64,000 nt of DNA from Rhizobium rhododendri (lineage in GTDB: Bacteria > Pseudomonadota > Alphaproteobacteria > Rhizobiales > Rhizobiaceae). Below the pieces are notes generated by a model. That model did no database searches. It was not told the DNA's origin and was given only the letters and a program-made list of their open reading frames with translations. Shown one piece after another: positions 9,710 to 18,809 of the stretch. The stretch lies in NCBI RefSeq assembly GCF_007000325.2, contig NZ_CP117267.1, positions 3,374,501-3,438,500 on the forward strand, written 5' to 3'. Within the stretch, counting starts at the first letter, position 1. Every line of letters starts with the position of its first letter. The position numbers and the translations under genes are program-made.

Positions 9710-10536
9710 ATGCGGCTCCTCGCGGTTGCCACGCGCTTCAGCAGCAGATTGGCGCCGAAGCTCATGACGATGAGGATGAAGGCGATGACGCTCGCCGAGA
9801 CGAAATCGCTGGAAACCGTGACCCGCTGGTAGAGCAGCGTTTCCAGCATCAGCACCTTGGAGCCACCAAGGATCGCAGGCGTGATATAGGCCGTCAGCGA
9901 ACCGGTGAAAACCAGCGTGCCGCCGATCACCAGTCCCTCGCGGGTGAGCGGCAGGATAACTTTCCAGAACACCTGCAGCCAGTTTGCACCGAGCACTCGC
10001 GCCGCGGCGATCGCATCTTTCGGCATGTTTTCAAGCGCACTGATCAGCGACAGGATCATCAGGGGCAGGAACAATTGCAGCAGGCCGAGAAAAACTGCGG
10101 TCTCGCTGAAGAGAATGCGGAACGGGGTGTCTATCACATGCAGCCCGATCAGCGCCTCGTTGACGATGCCGGTGCGCCCGAGGATGACGATCCAGGCATA
10201 GGTGCGGGCAACCGGTGAAATCATCAATGGCAGCACGACAAGGCCGACCATGCGACCCTTGCTCTTCGGCGGTAGGTTGACGATGGCAAATGCGCCGGCA
10301 TAGCCGATGACCGCAGAAACGGCCGTGACCTCGAGCCCGAGGCGTAGCGTGCGCAGGAAGACGGTACGATTGAGCGCCTCGGAGAAAAATGCCGTGTAGG
10401 CGCCGATCGACCACGCCCCATCGGGCGCGTGAAACCCCTCAGACAAAAGCAGGATGACCGGCACCAGGAAAACCACTGCCGCAAACAGTGCTGCCGGAAG
10501 CGCCAGCGCGAGGGCCTCGGTTCTATTCTGGAACAT
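9706..10536 (-). CDS. ABC transporter permease (PotB-like)
   Basis: A 276-residue permease with about six membrane segments, starting MFQNRTEALALALPAALF. The frame remains open to 10635, inside the end of the binding-protein gene, but the ATG at 10536 has GGGAAAG a few bases upstream and begins directly at the first hydrophobic helix, so I use it. The EAA-type loop is AIAAARVLGANWLQVFWKVILP. It pairs with the PotC-like permease. A hairpin lies in the 74-base gap to the binding-protein gene. Confidence 0.85.
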   Translation of the reverse strand: MFQNRTEALALALPAALFAAVVFLVPVILLLSEGFHAPDGAWSIGAYTAFFSEALNRTVFLRTLRLGLEVTAVSAVIGYAGAFAIVNLPPKSKGRMVGLVVLPLMISPVARTYAWIVILGRTGIVNEALIGLHVIDTPFRILFSETAVFLGLLQLFLPLMILSLISALENMPKDAIAAARVLGANWLQVFWKVILPLTREGLVIGGTLVFTGSLTAYITPAILGGSKVLMLETLLYQRVTVSSDFVSASVIAFILIVMSFGANLLLKRVATARSRI

Positions 10537-10577
10537 GCAGATCTTTCCCGCAGGCAGTGTCGTCTGAACGATATCCG

Positions 10578-10605
10578 CGGTGCTGGATTCGGATATTCCG
10601 CACCG
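10578..10605 (-). other. Intercistronic hairpin after the PotD-like binding-protein gene
   Basis: CGGTGC (10578-10583) pairs with GCACCG (10600-10605), and the stem extends by GGA/TCC (10585-10587/10597-10599) past a single-base bulge. It lies between the binding-protein stop and the first permease start. No T-run follows on the transcribed strand, so an mRNA-stability role is likelier than termination. Confidence 0.45.
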
Positions 10606-10610
10606 GCAGC

Positions 10611-11633
10611 TTACTGGCCAACCGTCTCGTTCCATTCCTTCACCCAGGCCTCTCGCTCGTCGAGCGCCAGAGCGGAGGGGATGAGCTTGAGGCTCCTGGC
10701 GGTGTCTTCGCCAAAGGTCAGGTTGCTGGTGATGTCAGCCGGCAGCTTGACCTCCTTGTTGGCAGGGCTGTCGACCAGCTTCTGGCCAAGCGCGGTCTGC
10801 ACATCCGTCGAAAGCCAGAAATCCATGAACTGCAACGCTAGATCCCGGTTCTTCGAACCTTTGGTCAGGATCATGACATTCATGCCACCTGTTTGGCCCT
10901 CCTTGGGGTCGGCCCAGGCAACGGGGACATCGAGCTTGGTAAAGCCGGCCCAGGAAAAGCGACCGATCGGCGCTGCCCAGATTTCCTCCTGCTGCATAAG
11001 TTGCACCAGTTGCGAGGACTTTTCGTAGAAGGTAACGATGTCGTCTTTATTTTCACCGATCGCAGCAATCGGCGCTTTGAGATCCGGCGTGTTCTTGCCC
11101 ATTGCCTCGCCCAGCATGTAGAGCGCTGGCGGTCCCTGGTTGGTCGTCACATTCGGGAAGGCAATATGGCCCACATATTCGGGCTTCAGGAGATCGGCCC
11201 AGGACGTGATCTTCATTTTATCGGGGCGATAGGCGATGGACGTGGCGTAGAAGGTGTAGCCGACGCTCATACTGTCGCCGTTCGGGTCCTTGGCGATGTC
11301 GTAGAGCTTGTCGAAATTGGAAAGCCTTGACGTATCGATCTTGTCTGTGAGACCTGCGCGAGACGCCTGTAGCGCATCGGCCATCGAGACGACTGCCATG
11401 TCGATCACCGGATGGGCCTTGTTCGCCTCCATTTTTGCCAGCCGCTCGACGCTGTTGCCGGTCTCCACGACCAGCTTGCAGCCGCATTTCGCTTCGAATG
11501 GATCGTAGACCAGCTTCCTGTAGTCGTCCTGGGCAAACGCATAGACGGAGATCGTCAGCGTCTTGTCCGCAGCGCCTGCTGTCAGTGGAAAAAGGCAACA
11601 AACCGCGATGGACGTGCTCAGCAGCCAATTCAT
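10611..11633 (-). CDS. ABC transporter substrate-binding protein (PotD-like)
   Basis: A 340-residue periplasmic binding protein. Residues 1-21 (MNWLLSTSIAVCCLFPLTAG) form a Sec signal peptide followed by ADKTLTISVYAF. The fold is that of cluster D binding proteins for polyamine-like or other organic ligands. It is the second gene of the operon, overlaps the LacI regulator stop by ATGA, and is followed by its permeases and ATPase. The ligand is unknown; downstream purine enzymes point to a nucleoside or purine derivative. Two Cys in KCGCK near residue 50 are unusual in this family and could form a disulfide or bind a metal. Confidence 0.85.
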   Translation of the reverse strand: MNWLLSTSIAVCCLFPLTAGAADKTLTISVYAFAQDDYRKLVYDPFEAKCGCKLVVETGNSVERLAKMEANKAHPVIDMAVVSMADALQASRAGLTDKIDTSRLSNFDKLYDIAKDPNGDSMSVGYTFYATSIAYRPDKMKITSWADLLKPEYVGHIAFPNVTTNQGPPALYMLGEAMGKNTPDLKAPIAAIGENKDDIVTFYEKSSQLVQLMQQEEIWAAPIGRFSWAGFTKLDVPVAWADPKEGQTGGMNVMILTKGSKNRDLALQFMDFWLSTDVQTALGQKLVDSPANKEVKLPADITSNLTFGEDTARSLKLIPSALALDEREAWVKEWNETVGQ

Positions 11634-12709
11634 GGGACGGGATCTCCACCGGGTTCCTGCATCGCCGGTCCGGGAGGACCGGAGGACTGACGTGCTATAA
11701 GCCGCATCGGTACCCGTGAAACCGCCGCGGTGACGATGCGGCTGGCGTGCGGGGTCTCTTCTGCCAAAGATTGGTCGCGGGCGCCCATTTCGATGACGTC
11801 GACGAGCGCGCCGACGGCAATTTTTGCGATAGCCGGCATGTCCATACGCATCGTCGTTATGCCGGGCGTGACAACCGAGGACCAGATCAGGTCGTCGAAG
11901 CCGGTGACGCTGACGCTATCCGGCACGGATATGCCTGCCTGCTGCAATTCCGTCAGGGCCCGCAGCGCAGCGAGATCCGAGATGGCGGCAAAGGCGGTGA
12001 ACCCTTGTCTGACTTTTTCCGCAAGCCCCAGCATGCAGCCTGCTCCATGCTCGGCTTCGATCTTTTCGATCCACATGACGCCCGTGGTGACGCTCGCGTC
12101 GAATGCCGATTTCAGGCCGCCGATGCGGTCGTTCTGGACGTTGGAGGCGGGGTTGTTACCCAGCAATATGATCTTGCGATGCCCGAGTTCATACAGATGT
12201 TGCGCCACCTGTACTCCGCCCTGCCAGTGATCAGCAGAGACGGTGTTGCCCGGCGTCGATGGCGTATCGATGACGGCTACCGGACAGCCGATGTCCGCAA
12301 TCCGGGTGCCGCGCCGGGGGACAATGATCATGCCATCCACGCCGCGCTCCAGCAGACGATTGATAGCGTCGGTCTGGTGGCCGATATCGCCACGTGAATC
12401 GGCGATCAGCATGCCGTAGCCGGCAACCGAGGCAGCGTATTCCATAGCCTGGGCGATTTGCGGGAAGAGCGGATTGGCGATATCGGGCAGGACAAGGCCG
12501 AGCACCGCGCTTCTGCCGGTCCGCAACGCCCGCCCTGCCTGGCTCGGCACATAACCGAGGGCCGCTGCGGTCGCCCGTATACGGTCGCCGAGTTCGGCAG
12601 ACACCCGGCCTTTGCCGGAAAGAGCATTGGAGACGCTGGCGACGGAAACACCGAGCGATGCCGCGATGCGGCTGAGATTAGGTCCGGAACGGTTGATAGC
12701 CAATGACAT
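11630..12709 (-). CDS. LacI family transcriptional regulator
   Basis: A 359-residue LacI/GalR regulator. The N-terminal helix-turn-helix is LSRIAASLGVSVASVSNALS, and the rest is a periplasmic-binding-protein-like ligand domain. The frame can also begin at a GTG at 12712, one codon earlier. It is first in the operon and overlaps the binding-protein gene, so it probably represses its own transcript from the palindrome at 12722-12733. The inducer is expected to be the transported compound or a salvage intermediate, by analogy with PurR and CytR, which is inference. Confidence 0.88.
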   Translation of the reverse strand: MSLAINRSGPNLSRIAASLGVSVASVSNALSGKGRVSAELGDRIRATAAALGYVPSQAGRALRTGRSAVLGLVLPDIANPLFPQIAQAMEYAASVAGYGMLIADSRGDIGHQTDAINRLLERGVDGMIIVPRRGTRIADIGCPVAVIDTPSTPGNTVSADHWQGGVQVAQHLYELGHRKIILLGNNPASNVQNDRIGGLKSAFDASVTTGVMWIEKIEAEHGAGCMLGLAEKVRQGFTAFAAISDLAALRALTELQQAGISVPDSVSVTGFDDLIWSSVVTPGITTMRMDMPAIAKIAVGALVDVIEMGARDQSLAEETPHASRIVTAAVSRVPMRLIARQSSGPPGPAMQEPGGDPVP

Positions 12710-12721
12710 CACAATAAATGG

Positions 12722-12733
12722 TTAATCGTTTAA
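12722..12733. promoter_or_regulatory. Candidate LacI-family operator
   Basis: TTAATCGTTTAA is a near-perfect 12-base palindrome (10 of 12 positions symmetric) with the central CG typical of LacI/GalR operators. It sits 12 bases upstream of the regulator's start codon, inside an A+T-rich promoter region. Only one site is evident, although AATCGAT at 12736-12742 close by could be a degenerate second half. Confidence 0.5.
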
Positions 12734-12806
12734 TCAATCGATATACCACCTGATTTGATTTGTCGAATCGAATCTTGGCCCTGCAGTCATTTATGATGGT
12801 CGTGAC

Positions 12807-12849
12807 GCCGGCAAGCAAGCCGCGAAGTGGTCGCATCCTGCTTGCCGGC
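12807..12849. terminator. Large hairpin between LacI gene and M20 dipeptidase gene
   Basis: GCCGGCAAGCA (12807-12817) and TGCTTGCCGGC (12839-12849) are a perfect 11-base inverted repeat. A smaller stem GCGA/TCGC (12822-12825/12831-12834) sits inside the loop. It lies just past the stop of the minus-strand dipeptidase gene and probably ends or protects that transcript. The T-rich tail lies on the plus-strand side, so classical intrinsic termination on the minus strand is not certain. Confidence 0.5.
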
Positions 12850-12856
12850 TTTATTG

Positions 12857-14245
12857 TTATGCCGCCAGGGCGTCGAGGATCCGGATCCAGGAGCGTATGC
12901 CCTTGTGATAGGAGGCGAGCTCATACTTCTCGTTCGGCGAATGAATACGGTCGTCGTTCAGGCCGAACCCGACCAGCAACGACTCCATGCCGAGCATCTT
13001 CTGGAAATCGCCGACGATGGGAATGGAGCCGCCCATGCCGATGACGACAGCAGGCTTCGGCCACTCGTCAGAGAGGGCTGCCTTCGCCTTGTTGAGCAGC
13101 GCCGATTCATAAGATAGTTGAATGCCCGGAGACCCGCCGTGACCGTGAAATTCAACGGAGCAATCGGCCGGGATCTTCGACTTTACATAAGCGCGGAAAC
13201 TGTCGCGGATGGCTGCCGGGTTCTGGTCGCCGACCAGCCGGAAGGATATCTTGGCGGATGCCTTCGAGGCGATGACGGTCTTGAAGCCGTCGCCCGTATA
13301 GCCACCGGTGATGCCGTTGACCTCTGCTGTCGGACGCGCCCAGGTCAGTTCCAGAGCGGAGCGCCCCTTTTCGCCTGATGGGATCGACAGTCCGATTTCG
13401 CCCAGCAGCTTTTCCGCCGAGGCGTCGAGCTTTTCCCAGCTTGCCTTGATATCGGCAGGCGTCTCGTTGACGCCGTTGTAGAAGCCCGGAAGCGTGACCC
13501 TGCCGGTTGCGTCATGCAGGCCGGCGACGATGTCGGCGAGGATATGGATCGGATTTGCGGCAAGTCCGCCGAACATACCGGAATGCAGATCGCGGTCTGC
13601 GGCCGTGACGACGATCTCATCGCCGACCAATCCGCGCAGGCCGGCGGCAATTGCCGGCGTTTCGGCATCCCACATGCCGGTATCACAGACGAGCGCGTAG
13701 TCTGCCGTCAGTTCCGCGGCATTGGCCTCGAGGAAAGGTTTCAGCGATGGCGAGCCTGATTCCTCTTCGCCTTCGAATAGGATGGTGATGCGGCATGGAA
13801 GCGCGCCGTTGATGTCCTTGTACGCCCGGCAGGCTTCAACGAAGGTCATTAGCTGGCCTTTGTCGTCCGACGTGCCACGGCCGGTGATGACCTTGCGACC
13901 ATTGCCGATCTCCTTGATGGCTGGCGAGAAAGGGTCGTTCTCCCAGAGCTCGATCGGGTCGACTGGCTGCACGTCGTAGTGACCGTAGAACAGCAGGTGC
14001 GGCGCACCGGCACTGGCGCCTGCGTGGTGCGCGACGACCATCGGATGGCCGGGAGTATCGCGAACCGAGGCTTCGAAGCCGATAGAGACCAGATAGGCCG
14101 TAAGCCACTCTGCCGCCTTGCGGCATTCCGGCTTGAATGCAGGATCGGTCGAAATCGACTTGATCCTGAGCAGTTCGAACAGCTTGTCGAGGCTGGTGGG
14201 CAGGTTCTGGTCGGCGCGGTCGAGAATGGGGGATATGGCAGTCAT
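12857..14245 (-). CDS. M20 family metallo-dipeptidase
   Basis: A 462-residue zinc peptidase. Metal-site motifs appear in order: LLFYGHYDVQP (His, Asp), GRGTSDDKGQ (bridging Asp), FEGEEESGSPS (catalytic Glu pair), VCDTGMW (Asp) and RIHSPNEKY (last His). A dimerisation domain sits between them. Such enzymes cleave dipeptides or N-acyl amino acids in the cytoplasm. The frame is open to 14284, but the ATG at 14245 is preceded by AAGGA at suitable distance and gives the usual N-terminus. It is a single-gene unit; a second, distant M20 gene lies at 61036-62415. Confidence 0.88.
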   Translation of the reverse strand: MTAISPILDRADQNLPTSLDKLFELLRIKSISTDPAFKPECRKAAEWLTAYLVSIGFEASVRDTPGHPMVVAHHAGASAGAPHLLFYGHYDVQPVDPIELWENDPFSPAIKEIGNGRKVITGRGTSDDKGQLMTFVEACRAYKDINGALPCRITILFEGEEESGSPSLKPFLEANAAELTADYALVCDTGMWDAETPAIAAGLRGLVGDEIVVTAADRDLHSGMFGGLAANPIHILADIVAGLHDATGRVTLPGFYNGVNETPADIKASWEKLDASAEKLLGEIGLSIPSGEKGRSALELTWARPTAEVNGITGGYTGDGFKTVIASKASAKISFRLVGDQNPAAIRDSFRAYVKSKIPADCSVEFHGHGGSPGIQLSYESALLNKAKAALSDEWPKPAVVIGMGGSIPIVGDFQKMLGMESLLVGFGLNDDRIHSPNEKYELASYHKGIRSWIRILDALAA

Positions 14246-14364
14246 GGATGGTCCTTCTTCCGATTTGGAGAGACGATAGACCAAAGCGGGGGGTGTTTCG
14301 AGCCGAAATCGGCTGTGTGTTCGATCGTAGCGGTCAGCGAAATGTCAAAGAGCTGCGATCGCCG

Positions 14365-14796
14365 CTAGAGGCGCTTGGCATTGTCGAGGACGCGCCGAAT
14401 ATATTCCAGCAGCAACTCACGCTCGAAGACCCTGAAACCTTTGAAGAGATCCTGGTCTGCAGCCATGGCTGCATCGACCGCGTCTTGCTGCATGGCAGAT
14501 CCCTTTTCCGTCAGGTAGACGAGCTGAGCCCGCTTGTCGGAAGGATGAGGCTTGCGCTCGATCAGTTGATCGCGCTCCATGCGCGAAAGCGTGTTTGCCA
14601 TGGTGGCCTGTTCGATGTCGACGCGCTCCAGCAGTTGCTTCTGCGTCAGGCCATCCTCGGCCCACAATTCGACCAGGATTGGAAACTGTCCGGGAGAAAA
14701 GCCGATTCCTGCCGCCCGCTGTTGCAAGGAGCGACTGAAACCCTTCGCAAGCTGGCTCGCAAGGTAGGCTGCGGAGTCTGTCCGACTATATCCCAT
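14365..14796 (-). CDS. MarR family transcriptional regulator
   Basis: A 143-residue winged-helix regulator. The DNA-binding core is LTQKQLLERVDIEQATMANTLSRME and the wing SDKRAQLVYLTEKG. Both the length and the DxRxxxxxLT-like pattern fit MarR/SlyA. It lies between an M20 dipeptidase gene and a small RNA gene on the same strand; the sRNA terminator ends about 95 bases upstream of its start, so its promoter must lie in 14797-14890. No palindrome is clear enough there to name an operator. Target genes are unknown. Confidence 0.87.
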   Translation of the reverse strand: MGYSRTDSAAYLASQLAKGFSRSLQQRAAGIGFSPGQFPILVELWAEDGLTQKQLLERVDIEQATMANTLSRMERDQLIERKPHPSDKRAQLVYLTEKGSAMQQDAVDAAMAADQDLFKGFRVFERELLLEYIRRVLDNAKRL

Positions 14797-14889
14797 GACG
14801 TGTGCTTATGCGCAATTTCAAGCCGAAACAACGCGTAAATCGCCGGCGAGGGTCTTAGCCGAGCGGGTTGTTGCACTGTCTGCTTCGAT

Positions 14890-15035
14890 GGAAAAAGCCG
14901 CCATGGCCTGGAGGGAAACCATGGCGGCTAAAAATAGGGACAAAGGCCCGGAGAGGGGGGAAGGCCTTTGTCCAAGTCTGATGCGGCAGGGGACATGCCA
15001 GCGACCAGACCCGCGACGTTTGTTAAGCGCCGGCG
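14890..15035 (-). ncRNA. Structured small RNA upstream of polA (alpha-r7-like)
   Basis: Read on the minus strand the segment folds into three hairpins. The first joins 15006-15010 with 14976-14980 and contains an inner GGCA/TGCC stem. The second is a perfect 11-base stem (14963-14973 with 14938-14948) with a C-rich loop. The third is a perfect 11-base stem (14919-14929 with 14896-14906) followed by five T, a textbook intrinsic terminator. Size near 150 nt, three-hairpin plan and location beside polA match the alpha-r7 (Smr7C) sRNA family of Rhizobiaceae as I recall it. The 5' end is estimated only. Confidence 0.65.
14892..14929 (-). terminator. Rho-independent terminator of the sRNA upstream of polA
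   Basis: AGCCGCCATGG and CCATGGCGGCT form a perfect 11-base stem around a 12-base loop, followed by TTTTT on the minus strand (plus-strand A-run 14892-14896). Confidence 0.8.
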
Positions 15036-15195
15036 AGGGAGAAATGCTAATTCAAATACGGCTTTTCAAGGGAACCGTTTCGTCGGCGCCGTTACAAATC
15101 GGTAACGTTTCGGTGACGCCGGGCACTGCATCCCTCAGCGAAAAGCAGGCAACGCGGTCTGGACCTCGGGCATGCCGCAGGCTATCCATTCCGGC

Positions 15196-18189
15196 ATGAA
15201 AAATGGTGATCATCTCTTCCTCGTCGATGGCTCGGGCTTCATTTTCCGCGCCTTCCACGCCATTCCGCCGCTCAACCGCAAATCCGATGGTTTGCCGGTG
15301 AATGCCGTGTCGGGATTTTGCAACATGCTGTGGAAGTTGCTGCGTGACGCGCGCAACACCGATGTCGGGGTGACGCCCACCCATTTTGCCGTCATCTTCG
15401 ACTATTCCTCAAAGACGTTCCGCAACGATCTATACCATCTCTACAAAGCCAACCGCTCGGCACCGCCCGAGGACCTGGTGCCGCAGTTCGGTCTGATCCG
15501 CGAGGCGACCCGCGCCTTTAATCTTCCGTGCATCGAAACTGAAGGTTTCGAGGCCGACGACATCATCGCCACCTATGCGCGGCTGGCAGAGGCCACCGGC
15601 GCCGATGTCACCATCATCTCGTCCGACAAGGACCTGATGCAGTTGGTGACGCCCAATGTGCATATGTACGATGCCATGAAGGACAAGCAGATCGGCATTC
15701 CCGATGTCGTCGAGAAATGGGGCGTCGCGCCTGAAAAGATGATCGACCTGCAGGCGCTGACCGGTGATTCCACCGACAACGTGCCGGGCATTCCGGGGAT
15801 CGGTCCGAAGACCGCAGCCCAGCTTCTGGAAGAATTCGGCGATCTCGAAACGCTGCTGTCGCGGGCCGGCGAGATCAAGCAGCAGAAACGCCGCGAAAGT
15901 ATCATTGCCAATGCCGATCTCGCACGGCTGTCGCGCCAGCTGGTCGAACTGCGCACCGACGTACCGCTCGACGTACCCCTCGAGGATCTGACACTCGAGC
16001 CGCAGGATGGCCCGAAACTCATCGCCTTCCTGAAGGCCATGGAATTCACCTCGCTGACCCGCCGCGTCGCCGATGCGACCGGCGCGAATGCTGCAGGCAT
16101 CGAGGCGGCGGTCGTCGCGGTCGAGCTGGTTGCCGAGGCTCACGGCCCCGACATGGACACGCTCGCCTCCGCCACCGAGGGGGAGCGCTCCGAAGAGACG
16201 ATCAAGTCGTCGCCCACCGACCCGCTGGCAGTCGAGGCGCCGCATCGGGGTGCAACGCCTACCGATCTTGCCAGGAGCCGGGCAGAAAGTTTCGCCGCCG
16301 CCAAACTCGATGCCTCTGCCTATGTCACCATCCGAGACCTCCCAACGCTCTCGAACTGGATTGCCGCCTGTCGCGAAACCGGCCTGGTCGCCTTCGATAC
16401 CGAGACCACCTCGATCGATGTCATGCAGGCGGATCTGGTCGGTTTCTCGCTTGCCTACGCCGATCCCGCCGATGCGTCGGGCCTCACCATCCACGCCGCG
16501 TATGTGCCGCTTGCCCACAAGACCGGCAGCGAGGATCTGTTCAGCGACGGCGTCAAGCTGGCGCCGGACCAGATACCCATGGACGATGCACTGGCCCTGC
16601 TGAAGGGACTGCTGGAGGACCCGTCCGTCCTCAAGGTAGCCCAGAACCTCAAATACGATTACCTGCTGATGAAGCGCTATGGCATCATCACCCGGGGGTT
16701 TGACGACACCATGCTGATGTCCTACGTGCTCGATGCCGGTGCCACGACCCATGGCATGGACACGCTGTCCGAGCGCTGGCTCGGGCACAAGCCCATCGCC
16801 TTCAAGGATGTCGCCGGCAGCGGCAAGTCGCTCGTCACCTTCGACCGTGTCGCCATCGACAAGGCCACGGCCTATGCCGCCGAGGATGCCGATGTGACGC
16901 TGCGGCTGTGGATGGTGCTGAAGCCGCGCCTCGCCGCGCAGAAACTGACCTCGGTCTATGAGCGCCTGGAGCGGCCGCTCGTGCCGGTGCTCGCCCGCAT
17001 GGAAGAGCGCGGCATCACCGTCGATCGCCAGATCCTGTCACGGCTCTCCGGCGAACTTGCCCAGAAGGCGGCAGCCTTCGAGGACGAGATCTATGAACTG
17101 GCCGGCGAGCGCTTCAACATCGGCTCGCCCAAGCAGCTCGGCGATATCCTGTTCGGGAAGATGGGCCTTGCCGGTGGCGGCAAGACCAAGACCGGACAGT
17201 GGTCCACCTCGGCAAGCGTGCTCGAGGATCTGGCCGCCGAGGGCCTGCCGCTGCCGCGCAAGATTGTCGACTGGCGCCAGTTGACCAAGCTGAAGTCGAC
17301 CTACACCGACGCGCTGCCAGGCTACATCCACCCCCTGACCAAACGCGTCCACACATCCTACTCGCTGGCCGCGACCACCACCGGCCGGCTATCCTCGTCC
17401 GAGCCGAACCTGCAAAATATTCCGGTGCGCACCGTCGAAGGCCGCAAGATCCGCACGGCTTTCGTTTCGACACCCGGCCACAAGCTGCTGTCGGCCGATT
17501 ACAGCCAGATCGAGCTGCGCGTGTTGGCCCATGTCGCCAACATTCCGCAACTGACCCAGGCGTTTTCCGACGGCGTGGACATCCATGCGATGACGGCCTC
17601 CGAGATGTTCGGTGTGCCGGTCGAGGGCATGCCGTCGGACGTGCGCCGTCGCGCCAAGGCGATCAACTTCGGCATCATTTACGGCATCTCAGCCTTCGGC
17701 CTTGCCAACCAGCTTTCAATCGAGCGCTCCGAGGCCGGTGAATACATCAAGCGCTACTTCGAGCGCTTCCCCGGCATCAAGGACTATATGGAGGCCACCA
17801 AGGCCTATGCCCGTGACAAGGGCTATGTCGAGACCATCTTCGGCCGCCGCATCCATTATCCGGAAATTCGCTCGTCCAATCCTTCGATGCGCGCTTTCAA
17901 CGAACGCGCCGCCATCAACGCACCGATCCAGGGCTCGGCCGCAGACGTTATCAGGCGTGCGATGATCCAGATCGAGCCGGCATTGGCTGAAGCCGGGCTC
18001 GGCGAGCGCGTCCGCATGCTGCTGCAGGTCCATGACGAATTGATTTTCGAAGTGGAGGATGGCGATGTCGAGCGGACCCAGCCGGTCATCGTCTCCGTCA
18101 TGGAAAATGCTGCCATGCCGGCCGTCGAGATGAGCGTGCCGCTTAAGGTCGATGCGCGTGCTGCCGACAACTGGGACGAAGCCCACTAG
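15196..18189 (+). CDS. polA: DNA polymerase I
   Basis: A 997-residue enzyme for gap filling, primer removal and repair. The 5'-3' exonuclease domain fills roughly residues 1-300 (HLFLVDGSGFIFRAFHAIPP; TGDSTDNVPGIPGIGPKTA). The 3'-5' exonuclease domain has an intact AFDTETTS near residue 400, so proofreading should be active. Polymerase motifs A (DYSQIELR, about 768), B (RRRAKAINFGIIYG) and C (HDELIFEV, about 945) are complete. The frame opens eight codons earlier at 15172, but MKNGDHLFLVDGSGF matches the usual alphaproteobacterial start. It stands alone and converges on phnN with 17 bases between. Confidence 0.97.
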   Translation: MKNGDHLFLVDGSGFIFRAFHAIPPLNRKSDGLPVNAVSGFCNMLWKLLRDARNTDVGVTPTHFAVIFDYSSKTFRNDLYHLYKANRSAPPEDLVPQFGLIREATRAFNLPCIETEGFEADDIIATYARLAEATGADVTIISSDKDLMQLVTPNVHMYDAMKDKQIGIPDVVEKWGVAPEKMIDLQALTGDSTDNVPGIPGIGPKTAAQLLEEFGDLETLLSRAGEIKQQKRRESIIANADLARLSRQLVELRTDVPLDVPLEDLTLEPQDGPKLIAFLKAMEFTSLTRRVADATGANAAGIEAAVVAVELVAEAHGPDMDTLASATEGERSEETIKSSPTDPLAVEAPHRGATPTDLARSRAESFAAAKLDASAYVTIRDLPTLSNWIAACRETGLVAFDTETTSIDVMQADLVGFSLAYADPADASGLTIHAAYVPLAHKTGSEDLFSDGVKLAPDQIPMDDALALLKGLLEDPSVLKVAQNLKYDYLLMKRYGIITRGFDDTMLMSYVLDAGATTHGMDTLSERWLGHKPIAFKDVAGSGKSLVTFDRVAIDKATAYAAEDADVTLRLWMVLKPRLAAQKLTSVYERLERPLVPVLARMEERGITVDRQILSRLSGELAQKAAAFEDEIYELAGERFNIGSPKQLGDILFGKMGLAGGGKTKTGQWSTSASVLEDLAAEGLPLPRKIVDWRQLTKLKSTYTDALPGYIHPLTKRVHTSYSLAATTTGRLSSSEPNLQNIPVRTVEGRKIRTAFVSTPGHKLLSADYSQIELRVLAHVANIPQLTQAFSDGVDIHAMTASEMFGVPVEGMPSDVRRRAKAINFGIIYGISAFGLANQLSIERSEAGEYIKRYFERFPGIKDYMEATKAYARDKGYVETIFGRRIHYPEIRSSNPSMRAFNERAAINAPIQGSAADVIRRAMIQIEPALAEAGLGERVRMLLQVHDELIFEVEDGDVERTQPVIVSVMENAAMPAVEMSVPLKVDARAADNWDEAH

Positions 18190-18206
18190 CAGAACCGGAC
18201 TTGCTG

Positions 18207-18809
18207 TCAGCCGCGGAGTATTGCCTCGAGCGCATCGATCATCGCATGCGTCGCGGCATCCAGCGTGCCGCTGTTGTCGATGGTGACGACATCGAAGTCG
18301 CCTTGCACGGTCAGCGATCCGCGTTCCAGGCGCTTCAGGATGTCCGCACGGGTTTCACGTCCGCGCGCTTCCAGACGCTCTGCCAGCACCTCCGGCCGGG
18401 CTGTGACGTTGATGATCGTCAGTCTCGGGAAGGCAGCCTTGAAGCGATCGAGTACCGACCGCGAGCCGTTGGCGATGACGATATTGCCCTGTGCCAGTTC
18501 CTGGCGAACGGCGGCCGGAATCCCGTATTTCAGGCCATGTGCATCCCAGGATATGGCAAAACTGCCGGCCCTTTCCATCGCGTCGAACCCGCCCTCGGAG
18601 ACGCTGACATGGTCCTCGCCACCCGCGTCGGCGCCGCGTGTGATGACGCGTCTCGCAAAGTGCACATCCGTCCGTCCGTCAAAATATTCTGCGGCGCGGC
18701 CGATCAGCGTGTCCTTGCCGGCGCCGCTTGGGCCGACCACCACCACCATCATGCCTGTTGCGGTCGGCGCGGCATTGCCGGTCTGCGGATTGGCCTCAAG
18801 CTCGGCCAT
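18207..18809 (-). CDS. phnN: Ribose 1,5-bisphosphate phosphokinase
   Basis: A 200-residue P-loop kinase that converts ribose 1,5-bisphosphate to PRPP, the salvage step of the C-P lyase pathway. Walker A is GPSGAGKDT, and RRVITR resembles the guanylate-kinase-like fold. I start at the ATG at 18809, which shares its A with the phnM stop (TGATG); an upstream in-frame start at 18836 would lie inside phnM. It is the last gene of the phn cluster. Confidence 0.93.
   Translation of the reverse strand: MAELEANPQTGNAAPTATGMMVVVVGPSGAGKDTLIGRAAEYFDGRTDVHFARRVITRGADAGGEDHVSVSEGGFDAMERAGSFAISWDAHGLKYGIPAAVRQELAQGNIVIANGSRSVLDRFKAAFPRLTIINVTARPEVLAERLEARGRETRADILKRLERGSLTVQGDFDVVTIDNSGTLDAATHAMIDALEAILRG

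Noticed and set aside
15430..16788. Long open frame antisense to polA
   Set aside because: High G+C produces long shadow frames; the sequence has no recognisable domain and polA is intact on the other strand.
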